This document shows, one piece after another, positions 1 through 11,477 of a DNA stretch of 64,000 nucleotides. The DNA is from Lagopus muta (lineage: Eukaryota; Chordata; Aves; Galliformes; Phasianidae). Below the pieces are notes generated by a model. It searched no databases and had not been told where the DNA came from. It saw only the letters and a list, made by a program, of their open reading frames with translations. The position numbers and the translations under genes are program-made. Position 1 is the stretch's first letter, and each line of letters starts with the position of its first letter. The stretch covers positions 23,225,001 to 23,289,000 of the forward strand of contig NC_064437.1 of the NCBI RefSeq assembly GCF_023343835.1. The letters are read 5' to 3'.

Positions 1-137
1 AGGTGTCTGAGCCACCTATGGGAGTGTGCAGGGCCTGTACCTGGGGGAAGTGAAAGTCCTGGATGGAGGAGCCAATTTGGTGTGCACTTGCTGCACCTAT
101 CTAACCCTGTTCCTTTCTGTGTGGTGTGTCTGCTTAG

Positions 138-3100
138 CGCTGCGAGAGACTGCACTCTGCAGGTGGAGCTGGAAGGGGTCCAAGAGCTCCGGGGACAACT
201 GGAAGAAGCTCTTGGAAGAAGCTTGGAGCGTTTGAGCAGGCTGGAGACACAGGGCCCCATAGGAGGTGGGGAACAGGAGCGTGTGAGAGTCCTACCCCAG
301 CATGCCTTCTGAGCACTAGCGCTCGCCCGCCTGCCACGGAAATGGTTCACTAACTGAGCGAGCCTGTCTCACTGACTCTGGGAGGGTTGCTTTGGTACTT
401 AGTAATGGTACTAAGATAGAACCGGTGCAGGGTTTTTGTTTTATTTTTGAGCTGCTTTGGAAATGGCGATCAGTGCAATTCACCTGTGTCTCATGTATGT
501 TCCTGTCTGACTCACCCCGGTGCCCGCTGATGTATTTGCACATTCAGATCATTCCATTTTAGTTGATTTCCTTCCATTTTCCCTTTTCCCTACCCTATGG
601 GCCAAATAAAGATTCCCTTTCTCTGAAGGAAACACCAAATGTTCTCTCTCATCTCCCAAGTGCACGAGTGTGAATTTTTGTATTCCCTCCCTGCTTTTCT
701 ACCCAGTGACATCACCCTCTTGGGTTGATGGCTACTGGCACAAAAGGAGTGTTTGGAGATACGGGTTCCAGAGACAGAGTTTGAGAAGGGCTGCAAGACC
801 TGATGGCACTTGCATAGGGTTTCTTCCACAAGTCTCTTTGTAGAACCAACAATTATGTTCAAACCAAATCCTACTCCAGCATTGATTTCACCAATTTTTA
901 TTAATTTTTTATTTTTGTTTCTTCCCTTGATTGTAAGTTGCCACAGTCTCACTTGTAAGTGCCTTTGCAGGAAAGCTTCCTCCCTGCTGTAAGAGCCTGG
1001 GCTGGGTCTGCTCCTGTCTGTAACATGCACATCTCATGCATAGGTTCCACATGCCCACTGGACCAGGCCTTCCTCTGCTTTGCTAGGGACCAAGTGCACT
1101 TGGCACCACTGTGTACAACTTCTAGGACATCTTTCACTTCTCCTAGGAGTATTGGGGCTGGTGTAAGAACTGAAATGTTTCCAATGTCCCAAGTTTCCCA
1201 ATATTCCAAGCACTTCCCAAGTGTTTGAGTTGGCTTCCTCATATTAAATCATTTCCCAAAGTGCCAGGAGCAAAATCTGTGCCTTTGAACGTGTTTCTGT
1301 TTGCTGGGGAAGCAGAACATGGAGCAGAAGAGCTCCATCTTGCTGGGCTCTGCCTTCTGGACCTGTAACCTCTCTGCTGTACAGCTTGTGACTGCTTCAC
1401 ACATCGTACAACTCACACCTTGCACCTCTGCTGAGGTCTTCCTTGACTCAGTCAGGGATAGGAGACAGGATGGCTCTCCCTTCACATGCAGCAGGTCAGC
1501 ACCCCTCTGGGGCTACACCTAGCTGCATGGTGAGTTCATCTGTCCTTGTGTGGCCTGAGGGCTCATAGCTGGTGCTGCTGGGCAGCTCTGGTACCTGGCT
1601 AGCCTTGCTTTTCTTGCTTCATCTCATTCTCTTCCTCTCAGTTCTCTCTGTAGGATCATCTCTTTCTCCTTCTGCCACTCACTCTGTAGGAGCCTCTATG
1701 TCCTTTTCCTTATCTTTCCATCTTTCTTCCTCCATCCTGGTTCTGCTTTCTGCCTGTCTCTTGGAGCCCAGGGCCCAGTGCAGGCTGCTTGGCCTCGGCT
1801 GGTGCTCTGGCAGCTCCCAGCTCTTGTTATGCTCGTGTTTTATTGCGGATCTGTCCCTGCTACCATCACTGTTGTTAAGTGGTGTAGAGGGATCACTCTT
1901 AAGCAGAGTTGTCCCAGGTTTTCTACTGTGTTTCTTCGGGCTTTGCTTTATCCTTTGTATACCTGTCTGTGTACTGTTCTGCCCTGCAGAAGGACCAGCT
2001 TGAGAAACCCATGCCTAAGAACATCCTTTTGAGCTGTGCAGTGCTTTGTGCTGTGTCACAGCCTTTTGTGGAGGTCTTTCCTTTCTCAGTCCCTTTGGAG
2101 TCTTGTTTCTCACCCCCTGTTCCTAAGGATGTGAAAATTTCCACTGCAGCCAATACTGTGGGCAAGTCCTGCAGCCAGTAACCTTTCCTTCAAGTACAGA
2201 AGTCTGTGATGTACAAAGCTCAGGGTGCATCTCTTGTCCCCTTTACAAGTGCTACATGGAGAGCTGGGGAGCCCTGAATTTGCATCCTGGGGTGCTCTGG
2301 GTTCTGTGGAGTGGTCAAACACTTGGTGAACGTCCCGTGCACATGCTTCTCTGCTTTCATCAGCACCTGTCTCCCCCTCTTTCTCCCCTTCCCTCCCCCA
2401 ATTCTCCCCCTTTTTTTCACCTCATTTGAGATTTGTGCTCTCAGCTGAGAACTGCAGGGAGGAGCAGTGTGCCAAGTGCTGGCAGAGGTGATACTCCCAT
2501 GTCTGTAAGGCATCTATGCTGGCTGTGAGCCACTCTGCCTTGCTTTTCTGCCTGTAGTGCCCCGTGCAGGTGCTCCTCCTGCTCTAGCGCAGCCAGCAGC
2601 CCAAGGGCTGTGTCCCCATGCTGCACACAAGTCTGCAAGCACTGAGCTGGGTGGCTTGGCATCTGCTGGCTTTGTGTCCCTGAGGGGTCACAGGGCTGTG
2701 CTTTGGCTGTGCTGGATGCCACTTTAAGGGAGCTACTGCCTCTTCCAGCTGCTTCTTCCTGCCTTAAGGGAGTGTGATGGCTGTCAGTGTCTTTTCTTGT
2801 TGAACGTACTCTGCCACGTGGGGCGCTGTCTGCCCAGGCTGGGAATCGCTCCTGATTTGTTTGTTTGTTTATTTATTTATTTATTTGCCCCCCCCCCCAG
2901 TTGCTTTTCATGACTGGGTCTCCTGATGGTGCCACTGTTCAGGTGCTTCCCTACTGCAAGGTGTATTCCTGGCTGGTCCTCAGCTCTTGTTCTAATAACT
3001 ATATGCTTTCCTGCTGGTTTCTCCTTCACTTGTGAGATTTTACATCTCCTCTGCGTTCCCTATGTATGCTCGGCTCCCTCAGTTGGGAGCTTCAGCCCTG

Positions 3101-6100
3101 ATAGCATGGGTTTGCCTGTAGGGTAAGTGGCTGTGGCTTCTGCAGGGCTTGGTGGGGGCTGCAGAACCTGACCCTGCGTGGCTGTGCGAACTGTCCAGGC
3201 TCTTATCTCCCTGGGGAGGGATGTCACTGCCCTGACCCATCCCCAACCAGTAGAGCAGGCTGGGCTCTGCGACTGCATTGGAGGACTGTGAGAGAGTGGG
3301 CTCACACACTAAGGCACTGGGAACGAGCAGAAAAGTGTACCCACTGCCTGATTTGTTGGGCAGAATAGTCCCCAGCCCCCTGAGCACATTTCTGTGTGTT
3401 GTTGCCTCTGTGTGCTAGGCTATGGGATACAAGCGACCTTATGGCTGTGCTGTAGCTTTGTAAGGCCAGTACATGTCACACAAAGAACCCAGTGGTATGC
3501 ATAGCAGTGGTGCTGAGGTGGGGTGGGCAGTTGCACAAGGTAGTTTAGGGCAATGCTAGTGAGACTTCCTGCCCATCAGGTGCTGGTGGTGGTGGCCATA
3601 GCTGAGGATATCATTGCTGAGTGAGTGGATTGTGCACATGAGTGTTGATGCAGTGAGCTCAAGCTGCTGCAGAAGCAGTGATTGGAGGGGATGAGATGAG
3701 ATGGGATGGGTGGTATTGCTGGAATGGTCTGCTCCTTGGGGCAGCGCATGGTGCTGAGTGGGAGCTCCATCATGAATGAAGTGACAGGTCACAGGGATGG
3801 AAGGGAGACCTTCATCCTGCTGGGGTGCCCCAGTACCAGGCATGTGCAAGAGCAGGCACCTGCCCAAGGGCTGCCTGCGGTGGCCATGGATATTGCTGGG
3901 GACATGTAGACAGTGGCATTACTGCTGTTGCCACTGGTCTGAGCACCTTGCTGTCCCTTAGGTCAGGCTGCAGGGACAGAGGTTGGTGATGCTGACTTTA
4001 CCAGCACTAAGGAAGAGGTGGCTCACAGCACCATGACCCAGCAGGTAAGCATGGGCAGCATGGCATGGGGAACAGGGGTTGTAGAGCCAGGTATTGTGCT
4101 GCTGTCTGGTCCCTTTGAAAATGTCTCTATCTGCCTTTGTTCCTCCAGACTAGTTCCCGGGCTCCTAAGGAAAGCAGAGGCACAGAGAAGAAGAGCACAG
4201 CCCCTGCCCCAGCAGAGCAGGAGCTGCGGGCAGAAGAGGAGCTGCGGGAGCTGAAGGCACAGCTGGAGGAAGCAGGCTTCTCCTCTGTGTCTCACATCAG
4301 GCAAGAGCCTGGGACGTGGGAGCTGGTGGGTGGGCGAGGAGCACCCCCCATCCTGGTTGCTGCCTGCCTTTCATAGCACCACATGCCCCCCAGGAAAGCG
4401 ATGCTGAGCCTGTGCCTGGAAAACGCAGAGCTGAAGGAGCGGATGGGTGAAGCCACATCGCTGCTGGAGAGTGGGGAACAAGAGGAGGCTGGGCTGGGCA
4501 ACTCTCCATCACCAGAGCCCTGCAGGATGCAGCGGAAGGGCCGTAGTGTCCTTGGGGATGGCCAGGGGCTGCTGGCAGAGAGGGGAGCTGTGCCCACCAA
4601 GCGCCCTGCTCTGGAGGCACGGTGCCAGGATGACGCGCCCAAGAGACTGTGCCCCAGCAGCCCAGGTGGAGGGGATGGGAGCCATGTGAGTGCTGCAGCC
4701 ATGGGATTGGGATGGGAACAGGAATGGAGTAGTGCTGGAGGGCTCACGGTCCCATCTCCCCTCTGGCAGGTGGAGGGCATGGTGCCCTGTGGAAGCTGGC
4801 CAGGGCTGGGTGTGGAGCTGCACTCGCAGGTGGCACAGAAGCAGTGCCAGGAGCTGCAGGACAAGCTGGCTGCCTCTGAGGCAATGGTCCGAGCACAGGC
4901 TGAGCAGCTGGAGAAGTACCACGTCCTGCTCCGTGAGTAGAGGGGTGGGTGGGATGTATGCCCAGCTCGGCATGCCCTGCGCATGCACCCAACCTGCTGG
5001 GGGTCCCTGAGCTGGTGTGGTGATGCCCAGCAGGTGAGCCCCATGCCCAGCAGCTCAGCAAGCATGTGCAAGTGGACTTTCAGGACTTGGGCTATGAGAC
5101 ATGTGGGCGGAGTGAGACTGAAGCTGACCGTGATGAGACTACCAGCCCTGGTAAGGAGAGCTAGGGGCACTGGGGGTCTTTGTGCCTTGCCTGCTTGGCA
5201 CAGAGAAGTGATACTGTCCCCTCTGCAGAGTGTGAGGAGCCAGATGTGTTCAGCGAGCCCAGCCTTGGGGAGGAGCTGGGCTCCCCACACCGCTCGGGGC
5301 TGCCCAGGGTGGGCAAGGCTGCTCTGAAGGCTGTGGCCCAGCCTGATGTGGGAGCCCTGCGCCAGCACATCCAGGATCTTAAGGCACAGCTGCTCAATGC
5401 CAACAAGGTGATCCAGAGCCTGCAGCGCCGTACCCGTTCCATCTCTGTTACCAGTGGCTATACCTCAGGCCCTGAGCGGCCCCCGCTGTGCCCCACCGTG
5501 CCGGTATCGCCACCCCACAGCCTCACTGATGAGGACGAGGGCTGGCAGTCAGACAGCCATGGCACCCTGTGCCCACAGCGCGACCTGGAGCACCTGGTGC
5601 ACCGTGTAGCACTCCTCGAGGCACAGCTGCCTCCTGCCAAGCTAGGGGGGGGCTTCCCCAAGGAGCTGCAGTCTGCTACTTGGCCAGGGTATGGCATGGG
5701 CATGTGTATTGGGATGGATGGGGGGGCTACAGGAGGTTGCAGGGGTTGCCTGAAGTGGTTGCTTGCAGAGCCCCAGGGCTGGATGGTGTGCACACGTCCA
5801 TGGCACCTGTCCATGCTATGTAATGTAGGCAGCTCTGGGGACCCCTTCCTTCCCAACCCTACAGGAAATACAACTCGCTGATCCAAGCCCAGGCCCGGGA
5901 GCTCTCTCACCTGCGGCAAACGCTGCGTGAGGGCCGTGGAGTGAGCCGCAGCCTGGCCCAACACCTGCACGATGCCCTGCGCTCCTTTGAGGAGCTCCTT
6001 CGCGGCACCGACATTGACTACTACCTGGGCCAGGGCTTCCGGGAGCAGCTGGCCCAGGGCAGGCAGCTGGCCGAGAGGCTCAGTGATAAGCTGGGCACCA

Positions 6101-9100
6101 GTAAGTGCCTTGGGGGGTACTGGGTGGTGTGGGGGCATGAGGAATGGGAAGGGATGATCTGATGGGTGCTGCTGTGAGCTGGAACCGTTTGGACATGGGG
6201 GCTACCTGCCCTGCTGTGGGCTGTTCTGTTGGTTCTGAAAGGACACTAAGTGGTTCCTCTTTGATTGTTCTTGTGTTTTTTTTCAGGGGATCGACAGGAT
6301 GGGGAGGATAAATCTAGCCATGAGCTCCTGGCACTGAGGTACACCCTCTTCCAGAGGGACACCCTGGGGTCATCGCTGCTTTTGGGATGGGGGTCCGTAG
6401 TGCTCTGGGTGGCTGTGCTGGGGATGCCACTGCTCTCCTGTACTTGGCATCTTGTGGCCCTGCACTACAGTGTGATGCTATGTTGGACAAGGCACAGCAG
6501 GGAACAGCTGTGCAGGGTCACTAGCCTCGCTGATGGGCTGTCTCTGCAGGCTCAGCCGGGAGCTCCAGGAAAAGGAGAAGGTGATTGAGAGACTGGAGGC
6601 GAAGTTGCAGGAGCGTTGTGAGTCACCAGGCAGCAGTCACCCACCCTCTGAGTCGTCCCGCTCTGCTACCAGCACCTCCTTTGTGTCCGATGTTCTGGAG
6701 CCCTGCTCTGATGGGGAAGCAGCCAGCGAGTGCAGCCAGTGCCCCGAGGAGCCCGCCCGACTCTCAGGTACCAGGAGCTGGGGGCATGCAGCCCCTCTGC
6801 AGCACATGGCTGCAGCACAGAGCCCAACGCTAACACCTCTCTTCATCTCTCTCCTGTCTCCAGGCCTCCACTTTGACTCTATGTCCAAACCCAGCAGCGT
6901 CCCTCTGCCAGCACAGGCACCCACTCACTCCTTCCTGCCCATTGGTCACCCTGTGCCCTTGGGCTGCTGCGGGACCCATGCTTGCTCCCTGGCCAAGGCA
7001 CAACAGGAGCTGCAAGTGCTCCAGAGGCAGCTGGGAGAAAGTGAGTGTGCACGCCTGGCATGGGGCATGGTCCCGTCTGCCCTGCTACATTGTACTGCGT
7101 GGCCCCTGGCCCCCAGCCTGAATGTCCTTCCCTGGACTTTCTCCTTCTCCCCACGTCCCAGTGCTCTTGCAGGGGGATGATGGGGACATGTGGATCCTCT
7201 TGTACAGAAGAAAGGGTGGGTGGGATGAACACCCCTTGGAAAAGGCTGCTTTGGGTAGCCATTGAGTAGAAGGGCTGAGGCTTCCCAGCTTATGTCATGC
7301 AGTCAGCACACACTGGGAGAACCTCGGTTCCTCGGGGTGAATGGGAGACAGTGGGCTGCACTGATGGGCACAGCAAGAAGCACGTGGCGAGTGGGTTTGT
7401 CATCCCAATTCTTCCTTTCTGCCCTTTGTTCTCCTCTTCCTCACCACTTTGTCCTGTGTATGCAGATGTGACGCTGCCAACAGCAAAGCCCACAGCCTCG
7501 CTGGGCCCCTTTGGAGTGGGCAACAAGCCAGCAGCATCAGTGTGCCAGCACGGGGCTCTGCAGAGCTTATCCAAGCCCCCTGTCCTCTGGGACATGCCAG
7601 CTGCTGGCCAACTTTATGGGGCACTGCCATCAGGGTGCTCAAACAGCCAGAAGCTAACAGGTATGAGATGTGTTGGGAGCCTGGGGGCATCACTGCTGAG
7701 GAGACTCAGCCCCAGAAGGTTCAGGGCAGGGGGAGGCAGGTGGTGGGCATGGTGTGGGGTGGGCAATGTGGCTGTCATGAAGACGTGTCTGTGGATGTGC
7801 AGGGGCAGAACTGCTGGAGGAGCACCTGGTGGAGATCCGCAGCCTGCGCCAGCGCCTGGAGGAGTCCATCTGCACCAACGACCGGCTCCGGGAGCAGCTC
7901 GAACGCCGCCTGGCCTCCACCAGCAAAGCCAGTGGTACAACACTGCATGGGGTCACTGGATGCCATGCTCCCTGGGTGCTCACCTCCTGCATGTCTTGGT
8001 GCTGGGGAAAGGGGCTCAGCACTTGTCCCTCTCCGCAGGTTTGCCCAGCGACATCTATGCTCAAGGGCCAGAGCTGGGGCTGCAGCTGAGCGGGGAGAAC
8101 CGGGCACTGCGTGAGGACAACCAAACCCTGCGGCTGCAGTGTGACCAGTTCTCTCGAGGTAGGGCTGGGCCGCCTGTGTCTTAGAGGGTAATTGCTGAGC
8201 AGGGTGACACTGATGTCTCCGTGTTCCTAGAGCTGGCACGGGTGCAGGAGGCCCTCCTGGCTGCTTGCTCACGAGTGCGGGAGGCAGAGGCCGAGCTGGG
8301 CCAGCGGCGTGGGGAGCACCGGAGGCTGGCAGAGGAGCTCACCAAGCACCAGGAGAGCATCCGGCAGCTGCGGGATGAGAGGCTCTCTCTGCAGGAGGAC
8401 AACAACAGGTGAGGTCTGGGGATGGCAGGGCTGAGCATTGTGGCTGGCTCTGGACCTACATGTCACCTCTGTGCAGGCTGCAGCACACAGTGACGCTCCT
8501 GCAGCAGCAGTGTGAGGAGCACCGCCTGCTCCTGCAGGCCCTGCGCACGGAGCTGCATGTCTACGAGAGCCTTCCCAGCCCTGCCACTGAGCCCCGTGCA
8601 GGTATCAGCACTGTGCCCAGCTCGGCAGCCCTGCTCCTGGCCTTGGGATGCAGAGAGGAAGGGAAGTCCCCAGCAGCCACAGCCATCTGCAGGGCTCAGT
8701 TGGATCTTTTTCCAGGCTGCTTCCCATCTCCTCCCGTGCGGGATGTTGGCACCAGCTCAGCAGCTCCCTTTTCTTCACCACACTCTGACACTTTCATGCC
8801 CCAGCATACAGTTGGTAGGTACCTGAGCCCTCCTGCATGAGTGCTCCTGAGACTGAGATACTCACGACACCCTTGCTGAGCTCAGGGCAGAGCTACAAGG
8901 GGAAGCAAGCAGTGCGCCTCACCAGTCCTGCTTTCCCTACAGAGCCGTGTAGGGCCAACCTTCCAGTGAAGAAGAGCAAGGGACCGGTGGGGGCTCATGT
9001 TGTTGGGTGCATGGACACCTACCGTTCCTTGGAGCAACGCATCCTGGAGGGGAAGGCGCTGGCCCACGAGTTGACATGCCTGACACGCCCAGCACTCGGG

Positions 9101-10070
9101 CTGTCCAGCGCAGGAAAGGAGGTACAGGGCGGGCAGGATGGGCTGGGGGCCTGCAATAAGCAGGGATCTGCCACTTACTCCATCTGTTCCGTGGCTGTGG
9201 GCATACCAGGCTGCTACCAGGTGCAGGTGCTGATTGGGTGATTTACGGCTGGATCCTTGCAGCACAGTCCCCATAGCAGGGGAGGGGGACGGAGGTGCTT
9301 CAGCAGCACCTGCTCCCGCACCTTTTTCCCACAGGTCCCAGGATGTGTAGGTGCAGGGCATCTCTGGGGCAGTGCCAGCACCCTGCACCGTGTCCTGGAG
9401 GAGTGTGCCTCACTTCTCACTGCCTTCTGGAGCACCGTGCTGCCTGTTGGCCCTGCTCAGCACCAGGGCAAGGTGAGCACCATTGGGAGCCAGCAAGGTG
9501 AGCAGGCCAGATGCTCACTGCTCACAGCATATGTCTTATCCCAGGAGCAGGCGTTACAGAGTGAGATCACAGCACTGCGTGCCCAGCTCTCCAAGAGGGA
9601 GGATGCTCTGCAGAGTACAGCCAAGCAGCTCCACAGCATGGCCCAGCTCAAGGACAGCATGGAGCAGTTCATAGTCAGCCAGTGTATGTGGCACAGCTGC
9701 GCTGGTCCCCTGGTACCCTTGTACCTGGGGTCACCCTGTGGCACAGGAACCTCACTGACTCTGTACCTCTATCCCTCACAGTGACCAGGACTCACAATGT
9801 GCTGCACAAGGCCAGGACAAACCTGGAGGTGAGTTTGCCCTGGACAGGGCTGTATGCCCTGGTGAAGGTTTCTGGGCCTCATCTGGGGCTGGGCTCAGAT
9901 GGCAGACAACAGAGGGTGAGGTGAGCCTAGGATGCATTGATGTGAATCCTGCAGGCTGCCCTCACTCTTTGCATCCCTGTCCCTGGAGCACAACAGTTCC
10001 AGCCAAGCCCTCACTGCTGTGCATGCTCTCTCACCAGGTGAAGGCCCAGCAAGCCCTGCCTGTTGCGTGA
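138..10070 (+). CDS. PDE4DIP: Myomegalin (PDE4DIP), 3' part, 22 coding exons
   Basis: This is the C-terminal ~1,153 residues of the centrosome/Golgi coiled-coil scaffold that anchors gamma-tubulin and PDE4D/PKA partners. The gene starts left of the window. Coding exons: 138-265, 3962-4044, 4149-4300, 4394-4685, 4770-4932, 5034-5150, 5229-5688, 5865-6100, 6287-6338, 6550-6767, 6864-7040, 7466-7660, 7803-7934, 8039-8158, 8231-8408, 8477-8601, 8716-8814, 8943-9121, 9335-9472, 9545-9683, 9782-9828, 10038-10070. Phases agree at every junction. Recognised myomegalin segments include QVDFQDLGYETCGRSE, LKAQLLNANKVIQSLQRR, DIDYYLGQGFREQLAQG, RLSRELQEKEKVIE, LRQRLEESICTNDRLREQLE, SPPVRDVG and the terminal THNVLHKARTNLEVK. 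Most exons are coiled coil, with Ser/Pro-rich linkers at 6610-6760 and 7470-7650. The third exon listed ends in a GC donor. The first exon (138-265) is the least certain: it rests on phase fit and coiled-coil character. It is the same family as CDK5RAP2, but the C-terminal match is to myomegalin. Confidence 0.95.
266..3961 (+). other. Long PDE4DIP intron
   Basis: This 3.7-kb stretch lies between two phase-compatible PDE4DIP coding exons. I found no additional exon with a convincing myomegalin match on either strand. It holds a TTTG/TTTA microsatellite with a C-run at 2856-2898 and GA-rich runs near 3680. Short open frames on both strands lack codon bias or recognisable motifs. A start for a short PDE4DIP isoform could lie here, but nothing in the sequence shows it. 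Confidence 0.6.
2856..2898. repeat. (TTTG)n/(TTTA)n microsatellite followed by C-run
   Basis: TTTG units pass directly into TTTA units at 2856-2887, followed by an 11-base C-run at 2888-2898. The tract is followed by AG and superficially resembles a splice acceptor, but no conserved exon follows. Confidence 0.9.
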
Positions 10071-10527
10071 GCCTCGGGTTGAACAATGGGAGCAATGTCC
10101 CTGGCCACACAATGGCCCACGCTGGAAGGCTGGAGTGGACAGGGTTCAGGGGTGCCCAGCACTGTCCCAGGCACTGCAGTTAGTGGGTCTGGGGACTTTG
10201 TGCGCCCTTCACCTGCCTTTTCTTGGTATTGCAGCAGCTGGCTTGGGCTTTGCCTGCCCCATGCTTCACTGCTTGCCCCCTTCCTCCCACTGTGCTCAGA
10301 GTGGGGTGCCATGGCCCTCCAGCCCAAGCACCTCTTGCCCTGGGACTCAGTCTCATGTGTAACCTTGCTGCATACCCACCCCCGCTCATGGATGTATGTA
10401 TATATATACAGAGAGAGGTATAGATATTGGAGCTGTGTTTCTGGGCCCTCCCTGGTCATGTCAAGGCCCCAGCATGGGAGAAAGATGTAAGAAATGACAC
10501 GTTCTGTTCAGTGGCCTGAGGGTCCCC

Positions 10528-10533
10528 AATAAA
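10528..10533 (+). terminator. PDE4DIP polyadenylation signal
   Basis: A canonical AATAAA lies 458 bases after the PDE4DIP stop and is followed by a TG-rich stretch (tttcc...agtgtttgc). Two further AATAAA hexamers at 10721-10726 and 10733-10738 could serve as distal signals. The 3' UTR carries a short TATATA-rich tract near 10395-10412. Confidence 0.75.
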
Positions 10534-11477
10534 GGTTTCCTTCGGGTCCTAGTGTTTGCAGCACGCCTATCCCTGCTGTGCCCCCTCCTGTAGCCTCCTA
10601 GGGACCTAGCGGCTGTCCCAGGGAGCAGCTCCGTGCTGAACTTCCCAGGGGTGGACTGTGGCACAATGGTCTCGCTGTTCCCAAGCACCCCTCCAACACC
10701 AGGCCTGCAGCACAGAGAACAATAAATACTGTAATAAATAGAGAAAACCCTGTCACATGGCACTGCTACAGCAGCAGATGGTGTAGCTGGGGTCCTGGGG
10801 TATCTGCCTTGCTCCGCTCTCCCCAGGCCCACCAGAAGCACCCGATGGTGGTGACGGGGCAGATGTTCAGTCCTTGATGGTGCTGTCCTGGCAGCAGGTA
10901 AGCATGGTGCATCCAGCTGTGCCCTCCTTCCTGCTGACTCAGCACTGAACGTGGTAGAGAGCTGTGGCCAAGAGCTCTCCTTGAAGCTGGGGAGTACAAG
11001 GAACAGGACAGACAGGGCTAAGGGACAGGGGACAGCAGCAGGCTAAGGCTCCCCAACCTTCCAGGGACGTGGTCTTGGAGGCTTATTACCAGCGCAGCAA
11101 AAGGACACTTTGCTGCTGGCCTGCAGACAGTGCCAGGACAGCCTCAGGGCCATCACAGTCTAGAGCAGAGGGGCAGTGAAGCCCTTTCCATGTCAAGAGT
11201 GAGGAAAGGCTGTTCCGTGAGCAGCAAAGCAGCCCCAGGGACTCACTGAAGCCAAGGGGAGCTGCAGGTGGGCAGAAACCAAGAGTTAAATCAAACCACA
11301 CCAGTATAATGGGACAGCAGGATGGCCCCAGCAGGCCTGCACTCATCACTGGGGGCTGCACCCCCCCCCGGGTTGGAGGCTGGATCCAGCAGCCAGTCCT
11401 CACACAGTCCTGTGGCCCAGCATGTGCAGACAAAGTGGCATTTCGTGTCCTGCGTGGGGGGTGGGCAAGGCCCCGGC
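10534..11477. other. Convergent 3' ends of PDE4DIP and PRKAB2
   Basis: No coding sequence is recognised. The interval must hold the 3' UTR of PRKAB2 on the minus strand and distal PDE4DIP polyadenylation sites on the plus strand. I did not find an AATAAA or ATTAAA on the minus strand close to the PRKAB2 stop, so its 3' end is undetermined, and the two transcripts could overlap. Confidence 0.6.

Noticed and set aside
4292-5368. A 358-codon minus-strand open frame
   Set aside because: It is antisense to five verified PDE4DIP exons and crosses their introns. The plus-strand protein is recognised and phase-consistent.
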